64,000 bases of DNA from JANOSH01 sp031415695 (GTDB lineage Bacteria > Actinomycetota > Acidimicrobiia > Acidimicrobiales > Ilumatobacteraceae): positions 1 through 64,000 of the forward strand of contig JANOSH010000015.1 of assembly GCA_031415695.1 (NCBI GenBank), in the 5' to 3' direction. Numbering within the stretch: position 1 is the first letter of the stretch; each line of letters begins with the position of its first letter. The notes beneath the pieces are model-generated. The model did no database searches and was not told where the DNA came from. It saw only the letters and a list, made by a program, of their open reading frames with translations. The translations under genes and the position numbers were made by a program. Of the stretch, positions 27,669-36,450 are shown in pieces.

Positions 27669-29057
27669 ATGGTGGAGCGACGAAGTTGGGTTGCTCTCGG
27701 CGCAGCCTCGGCCAGCATTTTCCTGTTCGTTTTCGACTCGGGTCTTGTGGCGGTGTCATTCCCGGCGATCGAGGCCGAGTTTCCTGGTACGCCTCGCTCG
27801 ACGCTCTCGTGGGTGGCAACGGGCTATCTCGTTGCCCTCGCCTCATTGTTACTCGTCGGCGGACGACTGGCCGATCGGCGGGGGCGGAAGAAGGTCTTTC
27901 TGGCTGGGCTCGTGGCGTTCAGCCTCGGGGCGCTAGCCACCGCTCTCGCTCCTACGGCTTCGTTGCTCATCGTTGCCCGGGTTATCCAGGGCTGCGGTGG
28001 TGCCTTCATGACCGCCAGTTCGCTTGCGCTTGTGCTGCCTGATTTCCCTCCGGAACGACGACATGCAGCTATCGGCGTGTGGGGTGCGATCGGCTCGACC
28101 GCAGCTATTGCCGCACCCACCTTCGGCGCGTTTGTTGTTGATTGGATCAGTTGGCGCATTGGTTTCGTGGGAGTGACACTCATTGGGCTTGGTGCAGCGG
28201 CTGTGGGCAAACGAACCTTGCGTGAACCGGTGGAAGCTCGGACCGCTGCCGGTATCGAACCGCTGAGCGTCATTACCGGATCCGGCGGGTTAGGTCTGGC
28301 GGCGCTGGCCCTATCGCAAGGTCGCCGTTGGGGCTGGCTCAGCGCTACCACCGGTGTTGTCACCGTTCTTGCCATCGCGCTTTTGATTGTGTTCGCCCTT
28401 TTGTCGCGCCGCGAGAGCACCCCCTTGCTCGACCCACGCCTTCTGCGCTTTGAACAGTGGCGATCGAATACGTACGCAGCCGGCCTGCAACAAATCGGGT
28501 TCTTTTCGTGGTTCTTAACCACACCGCTCATCTTGGTGAACGTCTGGGGCTATTCGGTTCTGAAGGCTGGCTCGGCAATGGCGATTGGCCAGGCAGCATC
28601 GGCTGTGACCGGGCTACTCGGCGGACGATGGGCCGACCGTCGAGGTACAGCGGTGCCCATAGTGAGCACGGCACTGATTACCGCTCTGGGTCCGCTTTGG
28701 CTCATAGTCACAATGACGTCGACCCCGTCGTTCTGGCGGGTGTTCCTTCCGGCGACTCTGCTCGTAGGAGGCGGAGGGGGCGTGTGCGGCATGCTGACGA
28801 CGGGCGGAGCGCTCGAAGGCCTGCCACCCGACACTCTCGGTTCGGCCAACAGCGCACATCAGCTCTTTCGGCGAATGGCAGGTACCGCCGGTGTTGCCAT
28901 CGCGCTCGCTGCGTTGGGCGATGGAAAGGGCACCGTACTGCTGCATGGCGCGAAGACGGTGTGGCTCATGGTCGCGGTCGCCCACGTTGCGATGTGCTTG
29001 CCTCTCGTTGGTTCGCTACGCCGACCAGCCGACCGACCAGCCGACGTGATGGCATGA
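27669..29057 (+). CDS. MFS drug-efflux transporter, DHA2 (EmrB/QacA) type
   Basis: A 462-residue major facilitator with about 14 hydrophobic segments, as in the DHA2 family. The loop 2-3 motif A is GGRLADRRGRKKVFLAG. Motif C-like residues are in WISWRIGFVGVTLIGLGAAA, preceded by GAIGSTAAIAAPTFGAFVVD. It carries proton-motive export of hydrophobic compounds in this family; the substrate is unknown. ATG 27669 is 70 bp from the divergent DUF3179 start. The gene ends 19 bp before a second MFS gene, so the two may be co-transcribed, along with the copper genes that follow. Confidence 0.88.
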   Translation: MVERRSWVALGAASASIFLFVFDSGLVAVSFPAIEAEFPGTPRSTLSWVATGYLVALASLLLVGGRLADRRGRKKVFLAGLVAFSLGALATALAPTASLLIVARVIQGCGGAFMTASSLALVLPDFPPERRHAAIGVWGAIGSTAAIAAPTFGAFVVDWISWRIGFVGVTLIGLGAAAVGKRTLREPVEARTAAGIEPLSVITGSGGLGLAALALSQGRRWGWLSATTGVVTVLAIALLIVFALLSRRESTPLLDPRLLRFEQWRSNTYAAGLQQIGFFSWFLTTPLILVNVWGYSVLKAGSAMAIGQAASAVTGLLGGRWADRRGTAVPIVSTALITALGPLWLIVTMTSTPSFWRVFLPATLLVGGGGGVCGMLTTGGALEGLPPDTLGSANSAHQLFRRMAGTAGVAIALAALGDGKGTVLLHGAKTVWLMVAVAHVAMCLPLVGSLRRPADRPADVMA

Positions 29058-29076
29058 CAAGGTAGCGTCGCTAGTT

Positions 29077-30261
29077 GTGGAGATCGACTCGCGGCGCGCA
29101 TGGTCACAGGTGTTGGCATGCTTCATGTCGACCTTTGCGGTGTACGGCGTCAACTACAGCTTCGGGGCTGCCTTCAAGGCAATGGCCACCGACTTCGATG
29201 CCAGCAGGGCAGCAGCCTCACTGGTGTTCGGCATCACGACCAGCGCATCGTTTCTTCTCGGCTTAGCCACCGGGGCCCTAGCCGATCGGTACGGGCCACG
29301 ACCGGTGCTGCTAGTAGGTGCCGTGTGTCAGGGCGTTGGATTGTGGCTCACATCGCACGTCGATTCGATCCAACTCGGATATCTGACGTTTGGCGTCGGT
29401 ATGGGAATCGCTATCGCAACGGCGTATGTCCCGATGGTTGCGGTGGTCAGTGGTTGGTTTGTGCGCCAGCGCGCCATCGCCGTTGGTGTCGCCGTCGCCG
29501 GGATCGGCGCGGGCAATTTGGTCATGAACCCGGTTTCGGCCCGCATGATCGAAAGTCTTGGTTGGCGCGAGACCTACAGGATTTTCGCCGTGGTTGGTTC
29601 AGCGGTCCTGGTGCTAGCGGCAATCATTACTCGGCGACCGCCGATTGTTGGGGCACCGATTCAATCGGGAGTTGCGATCCGCCGTGCCGTTGCAAACCCA
29701 ACATTTAGATGGTTGTATCTGTCCCTCATCTTGATGTCATTCGCGCTCTTTGTGCCCTTTGTCCACCTTACGAATTATGCAAAGGAGCGCGGAGTGGAAG
29801 CGTCGCGGGCCGCACTGCTCGTCGGTCTCATTGGTGCAGCGAGCATTGTCGGTCGCATCGTGTTCGGGGCGCTTGGCGGCAGGATGAGCAGCCTTGTCGT
29901 CTATCAGGCTGCCGTTGGCACGATGGCGGCCAGCTTGCTTATCTGGCTAGCTGCTGGCAACCGCTACGTGCTTATGGCCACGTTTACGCTCACTTTCGGC
30001 GCGGCGTACGGAGCCTTTATTGCGCTTGCTCCTACGGTCGCCGCCGAGCGGTTCGGAACCGCCGGACTCGGGGCGGTGATCGGCGCGTTGTACACCGGTG
30101 CTGGTGTGGGCAGCCTCGCGGGCCCTCCAATCGCCGGATGGCTGATCGACCGTAACGGATACCGCAGTGCCATTACCTTCGCTGTGGTCTTGGCTGCCTT
30201 GTCTTTTGTGTGCCTGTTGCCCCTGCGAACAACTTCCGTGACGATAACCTCGACTCCATGA
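29077..30261 (+). CDS. MFS transporter, monocarboxylate/OFA-like
   Basis: A 394-residue major facilitator with 12 predicted membrane segments. Motif A between TM2 and TM3 reads TGALADRYGPRPVLLVG. FGVGMGIAIATAYVPMVAVV followed by GWFVRQRAIAVGVAVAGIGA matches the monocarboxylate/oxalate-formate antiporter branch. GTG 29077 is the start. The stop overlaps the copper-chaperone ATG by 4 bp, which ties this transporter to copZ-copA by translational coupling. That linkage is unusual and might hint at a role in copper or copper-ligand transport, but the family itself moves small carboxylates, so this remains inference. Confidence 0.85.
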   Translation: MEIDSRRAWSQVLACFMSTFAVYGVNYSFGAAFKAMATDFDASRAAASLVFGITTSASFLLGLATGALADRYGPRPVLLVGAVCQGVGLWLTSHVDSIQLGYLTFGVGMGIAIATAYVPMVAVVSGWFVRQRAIAVGVAVAGIGAGNLVMNPVSARMIESLGWRETYRIFAVVGSAVLVLAAIITRRPPIVGAPIQSGVAIRRAVANPTFRWLYLSLILMSFALFVPFVHLTNYAKERGVEASRAALLVGLIGAASIVGRIVFGALGGRMSSLVVYQAAVGTMAASLLIWLAAGNRYVLMATFTLTFGAAYGAFIALAPTVAAERFGTAGLGAVIGALYTGAGVGSLAGPPIAGWLIDRNGYRSAITFAVVLAALSFVCLLPLRTTSVTITSTP

Positions 30262-30458
30262 AGGAATTGACCTTTAGCGTTCCAGGCATGACCTGTGGGC
30301 ATTGCGAAGCCGCCCTCAAATCCGAGATCGGAAAGCTTGCCAATGTCACCAGTGTCGAGGTAGATCTCGTTACGAAAGATGTTGTGGTTTCCGGTATCGA
30401 TCTCGACGTAGGCGCAATAGTTGTGGCTATCGACGAGGCCGGCTTCGAGGCCGACTAG
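30258..30458 (+). CDS. copZ: Copper chaperone, heavy-metal-associated domain
   Basis: A 66-residue HMA domain with the metal-binding motif GMTCGHCEAAL (M-x-C-x-x-C) at residues 10-20 and the usual beta-alpha-beta pattern (VTSVEVDLVTKDVVV, GAIVVAIDEAGFEA). It carries cytosolic Cu(I) to the P-type ATPase encoded 2 bp downstream. The ATG overlaps the stop of the preceding MFS gene (ATGA), so translation is probably coupled. No CsoR or CueR-type regulator gene is adjacent. Length is normal for CopZ. Confidence 0.92.
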   Translation: MKELTFSVPGMTCGHCEAALKSEIGKLANVTSVEVDLVTKDVVVSGIDLDVGAIVVAIDEAGFEAD

Positions 30459-30460
30459 TT

Positions 30461-32614
30461 ATGAGCGCCACGCACGTCGACCTTCCGGTCACGGGGATGA
30501 CGTGCGCCGCGTGCGCCAACCGCATCGAACGCAAGCTCAACAAGCTCGACGGCGTTACGGCAACGGTCAACTACGCGACCGAAAAGGCCAGTGTCGATTT
30601 CGACCCCGGTGTCGTTGGTGCGAGCGAACTCATCACCACCATCGAATCGATCGGGTACGGCGCAACCCTGCCCGAATCCACACCGCCGACTGTCGATGAG
30701 GCGCCCGATCCTCATCTTGAGAGCTTGCGGCGGCGGCTTCGCGTGTCGCTGATGCTTGGCGTGCCGGTGTTGCTCCTGTCGATGGTCGAAGCGTTTCAGT
30801 TCCGCAACTGGCAATGGCTTGCCTTCGCGCTAGCGGCACCGGTGGCGACATGGGGCGCGTGGCCGTTTCACCGGGTTGCTTTCAAGAACCTACGGACCGG
30901 TGGCGCAACTATGGACACCTTGGTCAGCCTCGGCGTTATCGCAGCATTTGCCTGGTCGACCTGGGCACTGTTTTTCACGGCAGCCGGCGACAACGGTGTA
31001 AAGATGTCTATGACGTTCGGTCGCCCGAGCCATGAACACGGCGCGCCGCACCTGTATCTAGAAGTTGCGTCCACCATCGTGGCGCTGATTCTGGCGGGAC
31101 GGTTTTTCGAGGCCCGTTCCAAACGGCGGGCGGGCGACGCGCTGCGGGCGCTGGTCAACCTCGGGGCCAAAGATGTAGGCGTCCTTGGTGCCGACAATGT
31201 TGAGCGACGTGTCCCTATTGCCATGCTGTCGGTAGGCGACCAGTTTGTCGTGCGGCCAAGCGAAAAGATTGCAACAGACGGAATCGTCGAGGACGGCATG
31301 TCGGCCGTCGACGCATCACTCGTTACGGGCGAGAGCGTGCCCGTCGACGTCCAACCTGGTTCAACTGTAATCGGTGCCACCATTAACACCAGCGGGCGGC
31401 TGATCGTGCGAGCTACTCGTGTCGGCGCCGACACCCAATTGGCACAGATGGCCCGGCTTGTCGAGGCTGCGCAGTCGGGCAAGGCCCAGGTACAACGGCT
31501 TGCCGATCGCGTATCGGCCGTGTTCGTACCAGTCGTCCTTGTCCTTGCTCTGGCCACGTTCGTTGGTTGGTTGATCCGTGAAGGCGATGTAGCGTCGGCA
31601 TTCCGACCTGCGGTGGCTGTGCTTATCATCGCTTGCCCCTGCGCGCTCGGTCTCGCCACCCCAACTGCGCTCATGGTGGGTACCGGTCGGGGCGCCCAGT
31701 TGGGCATCTTGATCCGTGGCCCTGAAGTGCTCGAGTCGACTCGGCGAATCGATACTGTCGTGCTCGACAAGACGGGTACCGTCACCACGGGAACCATGAC
31801 GGTAGCGTCGATCCGGCCGTCGGAAGGCGCCGACGCCGACAATGTCCTGAGGCTGGCCGCAGCCGTCGAGTCAGCAAGCGAACACCCCATTGGCCGCGCC
31901 ATTGTGCACGCTGCTACAGCTCCGTTGCCACCGGTAAGCGACTTTATTGCCCAGGCAGGCACGGGCGTTGAAGGAACCGTCGAGGATCGACGTGTGGTGG
32001 TCAAACGGGCCGCCCGGTCTACGGGTGGCACCACGGTTGAGGTGCGCTGCGACGACGAACTCCTCGGCGAGATCGACATCGCCGATACGGTGAAGCCAAG
32101 TTCTGGCTCAGCCGTGGCTAGCCTGCGAGCGCTAGGTCTAACGCCGATTCTGTTGAGTGGCGATAGCATTGCGTCGGCCGAGAGCGTGGCCGCGCAGGTG
32201 GGCATTACTGATGTACGGGCCGAGGTTCTGCCCGCCGACAAGGTGGCGGTCATCGTCGAACTACAACGCCAAGGTCGTGTTGTTGCCATGGTGGGTGACG
32301 GTGCTAACGACGCGGCCGCCCTCGCCCAAGCCGACCTCGGCATCGCTATGGGAAGCGGAACCGACGCTGCAATCGAGGCGAGCGACCTCACCTTGGTACG
32401 AAGTGATCTCCTAGCCGCTGCCGATGCCATCCGCCTTGCTCGGCGGACATTGGCCGTCATCAAGGGAAACCTGTTCTGGGCCTTTGCGTACAACGTTGCT
32501 GCCATACCATTGGCGATGGCGGGCTGGTTGTCGCCCGCCATCGCAGGGGCAGCAATGGCGTTTAGCAGCGTCTTTGTCGTGTCGAATAGCCTTCGGTTAC
32601 GCCGCTTCAAATAG
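30461..32614 (+). CDS. copA: Copper-translocating P1B-type ATPase
   Basis: A 717-residue heavy-metal ATPase that pumps Cu(I) outward. One N-terminal HMA domain has GMTCAACANRIER (residues 12-24). Eight membrane segments are expected. The actuator domain carries VTGESVPV, the transmembrane metal site is IIACPCALGLATP (CPC), and the phosphorylation motif is DKTGTVTTG. The nucleotide-domain HP motif is ASEHPIG, and the hinge reads MVGDGANDAAALAQADLGIA. The external loop between early TM segments has a short His/Met-bearing insert (MSMTFGRPSHEHGAP) that could touch metal. The gene lies 2 bp after copZ. All catalytic residues are intact. Confidence 0.95.
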   Translation: MSATHVDLPVTGMTCAACANRIERKLNKLDGVTATVNYATEKASVDFDPGVVGASELITTIESIGYGATLPESTPPTVDEAPDPHLESLRRRLRVSLMLGVPVLLLSMVEAFQFRNWQWLAFALAAPVATWGAWPFHRVAFKNLRTGGATMDTLVSLGVIAAFAWSTWALFFTAAGDNGVKMSMTFGRPSHEHGAPHLYLEVASTIVALILAGRFFEARSKRRAGDALRALVNLGAKDVGVLGADNVERRVPIAMLSVGDQFVVRPSEKIATDGIVEDGMSAVDASLVTGESVPVDVQPGSTVIGATINTSGRLIVRATRVGADTQLAQMARLVEAAQSGKAQVQRLADRVSAVFVPVVLVLALATFVGWLIREGDVASAFRPAVAVLIIACPCALGLATPTALMVGTGRGAQLGILIRGPEVLESTRRIDTVVLDKTGTVTTGTMTVASIRPSEGADADNVLRLAAAVESASEHPIGRAIVHAATAPLPPVSDFIAQAGTGVEGTVEDRRVVVKRAARSTGGTTVEVRCDDELLGEIDIADTVKPSSGSAVASLRALGLTPILLSGDSIASAESVAAQVGITDVRAEVLPADKVAVIVELQRQGRVVAMVGDGANDAAALAQADLGIAMGSGTDAAIEASDLTLVRSDLLAAADAIRLARRTLAVIKGNLFWAFAYNVAAIPLAMAGWLSPAIAGAAMAFSSVFVVSNSLRLRRFK

Positions 32615-32652
32615 CTTGTGTCGGCGGATTGAGCGGGACCGAGAGGAAAGCA

Positions 32653-33379
32653 GTGAAACCATTTCACGAACGGGTGGGCGGCTACCGCCCGAGTCCGGTT
32701 CCACTACACGCGCGCCGGCATCGCATTGGCCGCTTTACCCCGCAGGTTCTGCCTCCCAAGGTGGACTTGCGCGAACATCTGACCGATGTCGAAGAGCAAG
32801 TTGGCAGTAGTTGCGTCGCCAACGCGTTCGCCGGCGCCTACGAGTATCTCGCCAAGCGCTCGCTCGGCGAGGCGGGTGATGTCAGTCGGCTGTTCATCTA
32901 CTACAACGCCCGCGTGGGCGGCAGGTGACCAAGACGACGACGTTGGCTCCTAGATGGACGCAGCCATCCAGGGCCTGAAGGAGTTCGGGGCGTGCAACGA
33001 GTCATTCTGGCCAAACGACGAAGATTCAATCGTCGCTGAGCCCTCAACCGAGGCGTACAGCAACGCCGAGAACTTCAAAATCACTGCGTCGGAGTACATC
33101 GAAACCGACCTGACTATCTGGAAGCACATGCTGGCCGAAGGCTCGCCGATTGCCTTCGCTCTCAACACGTTCGAGTCCTTCGATGACGCCACCACTAGCC
33201 AAGGTCGTGTGCCGCTCCCCCGCCGTCGCGACAACATCTGCGAGACCCACGGATGGCATGCCATGTTGTGTGTTGGCTACCTCGACCGAGACGAAATGTT
33301 TACATACGCAACGATCACCAACCTCGACATCGACGTGAGTAACGGCGAGGCGTTCGAGGCTGCGATACGCGAGTTGTGA
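32653..33379 (+). pseudogene. Broken papain-family (C1A) cysteine protease
   Basis: GTG 32653, with an AGAGGAAA ribosome site, opens a frame with family segments PKVDLREHLTDVEEQVGSSC (active-site Cys at the end), VANAFAGAYEYLAKRS and SRLFIYYNARVGG. It stops at 32926. A frame change near 32920 continues the homology as DQDDDVGS, then an in-frame TAG precedes MDAAIQGLKEFGACNESFWP. The active-site His is in ETHGWHAMLCVGYLDRD. The Asn motif NSWG that should follow within 20 residues is missing, and the text jumps to YATITNLD, which looks like the segment beyond it. So there is at least one frameshift, one nonsense codon and one internal deletion. Confidence 0.8.
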
Positions 33380-33606
33380 CACCGTAGTAGCCAAGATCGA
33401 CAAGCTGTGCGAAAGATTCACGGCCGAAGCCGACTGCACCTACGCGTACGAATACGAGGAGGGGCAGCGACGATGGCGGCACCTTCGTGGCGTTCACCGA
33501 CTTCGTTGTAACCACCATCGACGAAGCCGGATTCCTCGGTGAACTCGAAACGCTGTGCGAGAAATTCTCGACCGACAACGGTTACAACTGGGAACAGAAC
33601 AGCTAG
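33380..33606 (+). pseudogene. Frame-disrupted remnant, family not recognised
   Basis: Two frames together give protein-like text. The first reads VVAKIDKLCERFTAEADCTYAYEYEEG (33385 to about 33465). The second, in another frame, reads GGTFVAFTDFVVTTIDEAGF then LGELETLCEKFSTDNGYNWEQNS, ending at TAG 33604-33606. The two parts share the pattern L-C-E-(K/R)-F-(T/S)...Y...E, so they may be partial copies of one small domain. No start codon or ribosome site supports an intact gene. It may be fused debris with the protease remnant just upstream. Confidence 0.45.
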
Positions 33607-33657
33607 CTGGTCTTCGGCGTCGCTTGCTCTCTACCGTTCGCTTTAACGCTCCGCCAT

Positions 33658-34029
33658 CTAGCGGGTGCGGAACATTCCGGGGGCACCGGGCCCTGGGTCG
33701 GGCTTCTTGCGGGGCGTAATGGTGACGGTGGCACCACCGGCACCCTCGACCACATCGAAGTGGCGAATGCCGGTAAACGCTGGCGGGCCGAGGTGGGTGC
33801 CGTCGCGTACGTCGAACATTGCCCCGTGTAAGGGGCACACGACGTGATAGCCGTCGAGAAATCCGTCGCTCAATGTCGATTCGGCATGGCTGCACAGGTC
33901 TTCGACTGCGTACAGCTTGCCGGCGACTCGGCACACGAGAACGGGCTCGCCGTTAGCGTTGCATGCCTGCATGTCGCCGTCTCGTAACCCCTTGAGATCG
34001 CCGAGGTTCAAGATGATCTCGACCGTCAT
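33658..34029 (-). CDS. Rieske-type [2Fe-2S] ferredoxin
   Basis: A 123-residue Rieske protein. The cluster motifs are C-S-H in VEDLCSHAESTLSDG (C-x-H form) and CPLHGAMFD (C-x-x-H), spaced as in the NirD/biphenyl-dioxygenase ferredoxin class. There is no membrane anchor. ATG 34029 overlaps the stop of the oxygenase gene by 4 bp (ATGA), so it is almost certainly the electron-donor partner of that oxygenase. A separate reductase is not encoded nearby. The C-terminal tail (ITPRKKPDPGPGAPGMFRTR) is basic and Pro/Gly-rich, probably disordered. Confidence 0.9.
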   Translation of the reverse strand: MTVEIILNLGDLKGLRDGDMQACNANGEPVLVCRVAGKLYAVEDLCSHAESTLSDGFLDGYHVVCPLHGAMFDVRDGTHLGPPAFTGIRHFDVVEGAGGATVTITPRKKPDPGPGAPGMFRTR

Positions 34030-35378
34030 GCCGTGGTAGCCGCTATGTACTTGTCGATGTTCTCGTGGAAGTAACGAATGCGGCGCTCCTGCCATGGCAG
34101 GTACTCGCCGCGGTAGCCGCGTGACTGCAACCCGGCTTGCTGGGTCGACCAAATGGTGACGTCTTGATCAATGCCAGGGCCACACGACAACTCGCCGGCC
34201 TTGCCTCGCTCGTGCTCGACGAGATGGTCGACCGATACCCAGTCACGCATCGAGTTCGAGTAGTACTCGTTTGCACCTTCGGGAAACAGCGTCAGGTACC
34301 ACATGTCGAACAGACACTTGGTGGGGTCGGTTGGGTGTGGCCGCCCCATCAAAAAGATGCAACCGTCGGGCTTCATGCTGAACGACACATTCGGGAACAC
34401 GGTGTAGTGATAGTGGTCGGTGAGCTGTTCGTCAGAGTAGAACGAGAAGTCGTACCCCTTGCTGGCGCCAAGTTCGCGTTTGCGTTGTTGCATTGCCACT
34501 CGTAGCCCGTCGAGGTTATTGCGGTACGGCTCGGGGTCGAATTCCCAGAATGCGAATTCTTGTTCCATGCTCGCGAACGTGCGGTTGGCATCGATGGATG
34601 CGCCGGGGCGTGGGCCGGCACCGGGCATGAGCATGCGGCTATGACCACTTGGGTACAGGTCGAATTGGCACCCGGTGTAATGCTCGTTCATGACCGGCAG
34701 GGTTTGGGGGTGCACGAACGGCAGGTGATAGCTCTCGTTGAAGTTGTCTTGAATGCACTTCCAATTGAAGTCGCCCTCCAGGGTGACCCAATGGGTGCGC
34801 TTCATGTTTTCCATGCGGTAGCCATCGAGTTGCCCGGCAATGGGGACCAGATACTCAGTCAGACTGACGCAGCCTTCGTCCATGTTGATCCACACGAAAC
34901 CACCCCACGTGTCGCACGGAATCTCGACCAGGTTCCGTTTGCCGCAGGGGCTGCCCTGTAGAAAGTCTTCCTCGCAGTACACCGAGTCGAGCGTGCCTTT
35001 GTCGTCGAACTTCCAACCGTGATACGTGCATTCGAAGTGACCGTCGACCGTAGTGCCGCGCTCGGCGTGGGCGAGGCGGTTTCCACGGTGTTGGCACACG
35101 TTGTAGAAGGCACGGATGCGCTCGTCGCTTCCGAGCACGCAAAGAATCGATTCTCGACCAATCTCGTAGGTGACGTAACTGCCAACCTGCGTGAGTTCAT
35201 TCACCATGCCGGCAATGAGCCACACCTTGGTCCACATGCCTTCAAACTCGCGTTCCGCGAACTCGGCTGAGTAGTAGCGGGATCCGTGAATGGCTTCGGA
35301 GCCGAATTCGGGCTCTGGGGCCTTCGCCCGGCTGATGCCTCCGCGGAGATTGCTGATGTTCACTGCGATGTCGGCCAT
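34026..35378 (-). CDS. Rieske non-heme iron oxygenase, large subunit
   Basis: A 450-residue ring-hydroxylating-type oxygenase alpha subunit. The Rieske domain spans about residues 55-170, with CQHRGNRLAH (C-x-H) and CTYHGWKFDD (C-x-x-H). The catalytic mononuclear-iron motif is QDNFNESYHLPFVHPQ (N/D...E...H...H; His at about 217 and 222). The family includes aromatic dioxygenases, demethylases and carnitine/choline-type monooxygenases. No beta subunit gene is present, which favours the homotrimeric alpha-only type. TAGAGT (plus strand 35385-35390) lies 6 nt from ATG 35378, which fits a leaderless transcript. The substrate is unknown. Confidence 0.9.
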   Translation of the reverse strand: MADIAVNISNLRGGISRAKAPEPEFGSEAIHGSRYYSAEFAEREFEGMWTKVWLIAGMVNELTQVGSYVTYEIGRESILCVLGSDERIRAFYNVCQHRGNRLAHAERGTTVDGHFECTYHGWKFDDKGTLDSVYCEEDFLQGSPCGKRNLVEIPCDTWGGFVWINMDEGCVSLTEYLVPIAGQLDGYRMENMKRTHWVTLEGDFNWKCIQDNFNESYHLPFVHPQTLPVMNEHYTGCQFDLYPSGHSRMLMPGAGPRPGASIDANRTFASMEQEFAFWEFDPEPYRNNLDGLRVAMQQRKRELGASKGYDFSFYSDEQLTDHYHYTVFPNVSFSMKPDGCIFLMGRPHPTDPTKCLFDMWYLTLFPEGANEYYSNSMRDWVSVDHLVEHERGKAGELSCGPGIDQDVTIWSTQQAGLQSRGYRGEYLPWQERRIRYFHENIDKYIAATTA

Positions 35379-35384
35379 AACGAA

Positions 35385-35429
35385 ACTCTACCGACGCCGT
35401 GACGACATGGTGGCGTCGAACGGTACAGT
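35385..35429. promoter_or_regulatory. Compact divergent promoter with two -10 boxes
   Basis: Minus strand TAGAGT (35390-35385) stands 6 nt from the oxygenase ATG at 35378. Plus strand TACAGT (35424-35429) stands 7 nt from the aldolase-like ATG at 35437. The starts are only 58 bp apart, so both messages would be leaderless and their upstream elements must overlap. Clear -35 hexamers are not seen. Confidence 0.4.
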
Positions 35430-35436
35430 CGGGCAT

Positions 35437-36450
35437 ATGTCCGTCAGCGTCCAGAGTCTTCCCACGCCAGCGTTGATCATCGACGCCGACGCACTCGAAC
35501 ACAACCTGTCCACCATGTCGAACGCGCTTCCCGCTGCGCGCTTACGACCCCATGTCAAGGCCCACAAATGCACGCCCCTCGCCGGACTTCAGGCGCTACA
35601 TGGCCATCGAACGTTCACGTGTGCCACCGTTCGCGAGGTTCTTGGATTGGCGAGCGCGGCGTTGGGCGACGACATTTTGTTGGCCAACGAGGTGCTGAAC
35701 CCCGGGCGGCTGCACACCCTTGCTGCGATGCAAAACGACGCGCTCATTACCCTTGCCGTCGATAGCGACGAGACGGTCGATGCCGCAATACGGGCTGGGC
35801 TGCGAAATGTTGTGATCGACGTCAACATCGGCTTGCCTCGTTGTGGGGTCATCCCGACAGGTGCCGGCCGGCTGGCCGATCGTGCTCGACGGGGCGGCAT
35901 GACGGTGCGAGGGGTGATGGGTTACGAGGGGCACCTCATGATGGTCGCCGACCGCGTCGAGAAGAAGACCAAGGTCGACGCCGCGGTTGACCTGCTGTTA
36001 GCTGCCCATGGCGACGTCGGCGGAGACATCGTGTCGTCGGGCGGTACGGGAACCTTCGACCTGCACGATCGGGTCACCGAGGTACAGGCCGGCAGCTATG
36101 CGCTCATGGATTCCCAGTACGCCACGCTCGGTCATCCGTTCCGTCAGGCGCTGTTCGTCACCGCGCAGGTCATCGCCGTTGGCGCGGGTTGGGCTGTGGT
36201 CGATGCGGGCCTGAAGGCGTTCGGCATGGACCACGGGAACCCCTCTATCCACGGCATGAAGGTGTGGTTCGTGAGCGACGAACACATCACGTTCTCGGCC
36301 CTCGACGGTTTCGCGTTGCCCGCAATTGGCGACGTTGTGCGGCTCGTACCAGCCCATGTCGACCCGACCATGGCGTATCACAGCGAGTTACACATCGTTC
36401 GTGACGACGAACTGCTCGACACCTGGGCTATCGACCTACGAGGCTGGTAG
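35437..36450 (+). CDS. D-threonine aldolase-like PLP enzyme (alanine-racemase N fold)
   Basis: A 337-residue fold-type III PLP protein. The PLP lysine is in LRPHVKAHKCTPLAGLQ (about residue 45). Next come VDVNIGLPRCGV, VMGYEGHLMM, SSGGTGTFDLHDRVTEVQAG and YALMDSQYATLG. The C-terminal metal-binding site typical of D-threonine aldolase / D-serine dehydratase is HVDPTMAYHSELHIV in outline. Length is in the family range (330-380). It is divergent from the Rieske oxygenase pair. The stop overlaps the convergent rdgB gene by 15 bp. It may degrade beta-hydroxy-D-amino acids, or act in the same pathway as the oxygenase; the latter is inference from position only. Confidence 0.85.
   Translation: MSVSVQSLPTPALIIDADALEHNLSTMSNALPAARLRPHVKAHKCTPLAGLQALHGHRTFTCATVREVLGLASAALGDDILLANEVLNPGRLHTLAAMQNDALITLAVDSDETVDAAIRAGLRNVVIDVNIGLPRCGVIPTGAGRLADRARRGGMTVRGVMGYEGHLMMVADRVEKKTKVDAAVDLLLAAHGDVGGDIVSSGGTGTFDLHDRVTEVQAGSYALMDSQYATLGHPFRQALFVTAQVIAVGAGWAVVDAGLKAFGMDHGNPSIHGMKVWFVSDEHITFSALDGFALPAIGDVVRLVPAHVDPTMAYHSELHIVRDDELLDTWAIDLRGW

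Noticed and set aside
30868..32667. Minus-strand open frame of 599 codons over copA
   Set aside because: It is a long GC-driven antisense frame of the copper ATPase gene; its composition (Ser/Arg/Thr-rich) is non-protein-like.
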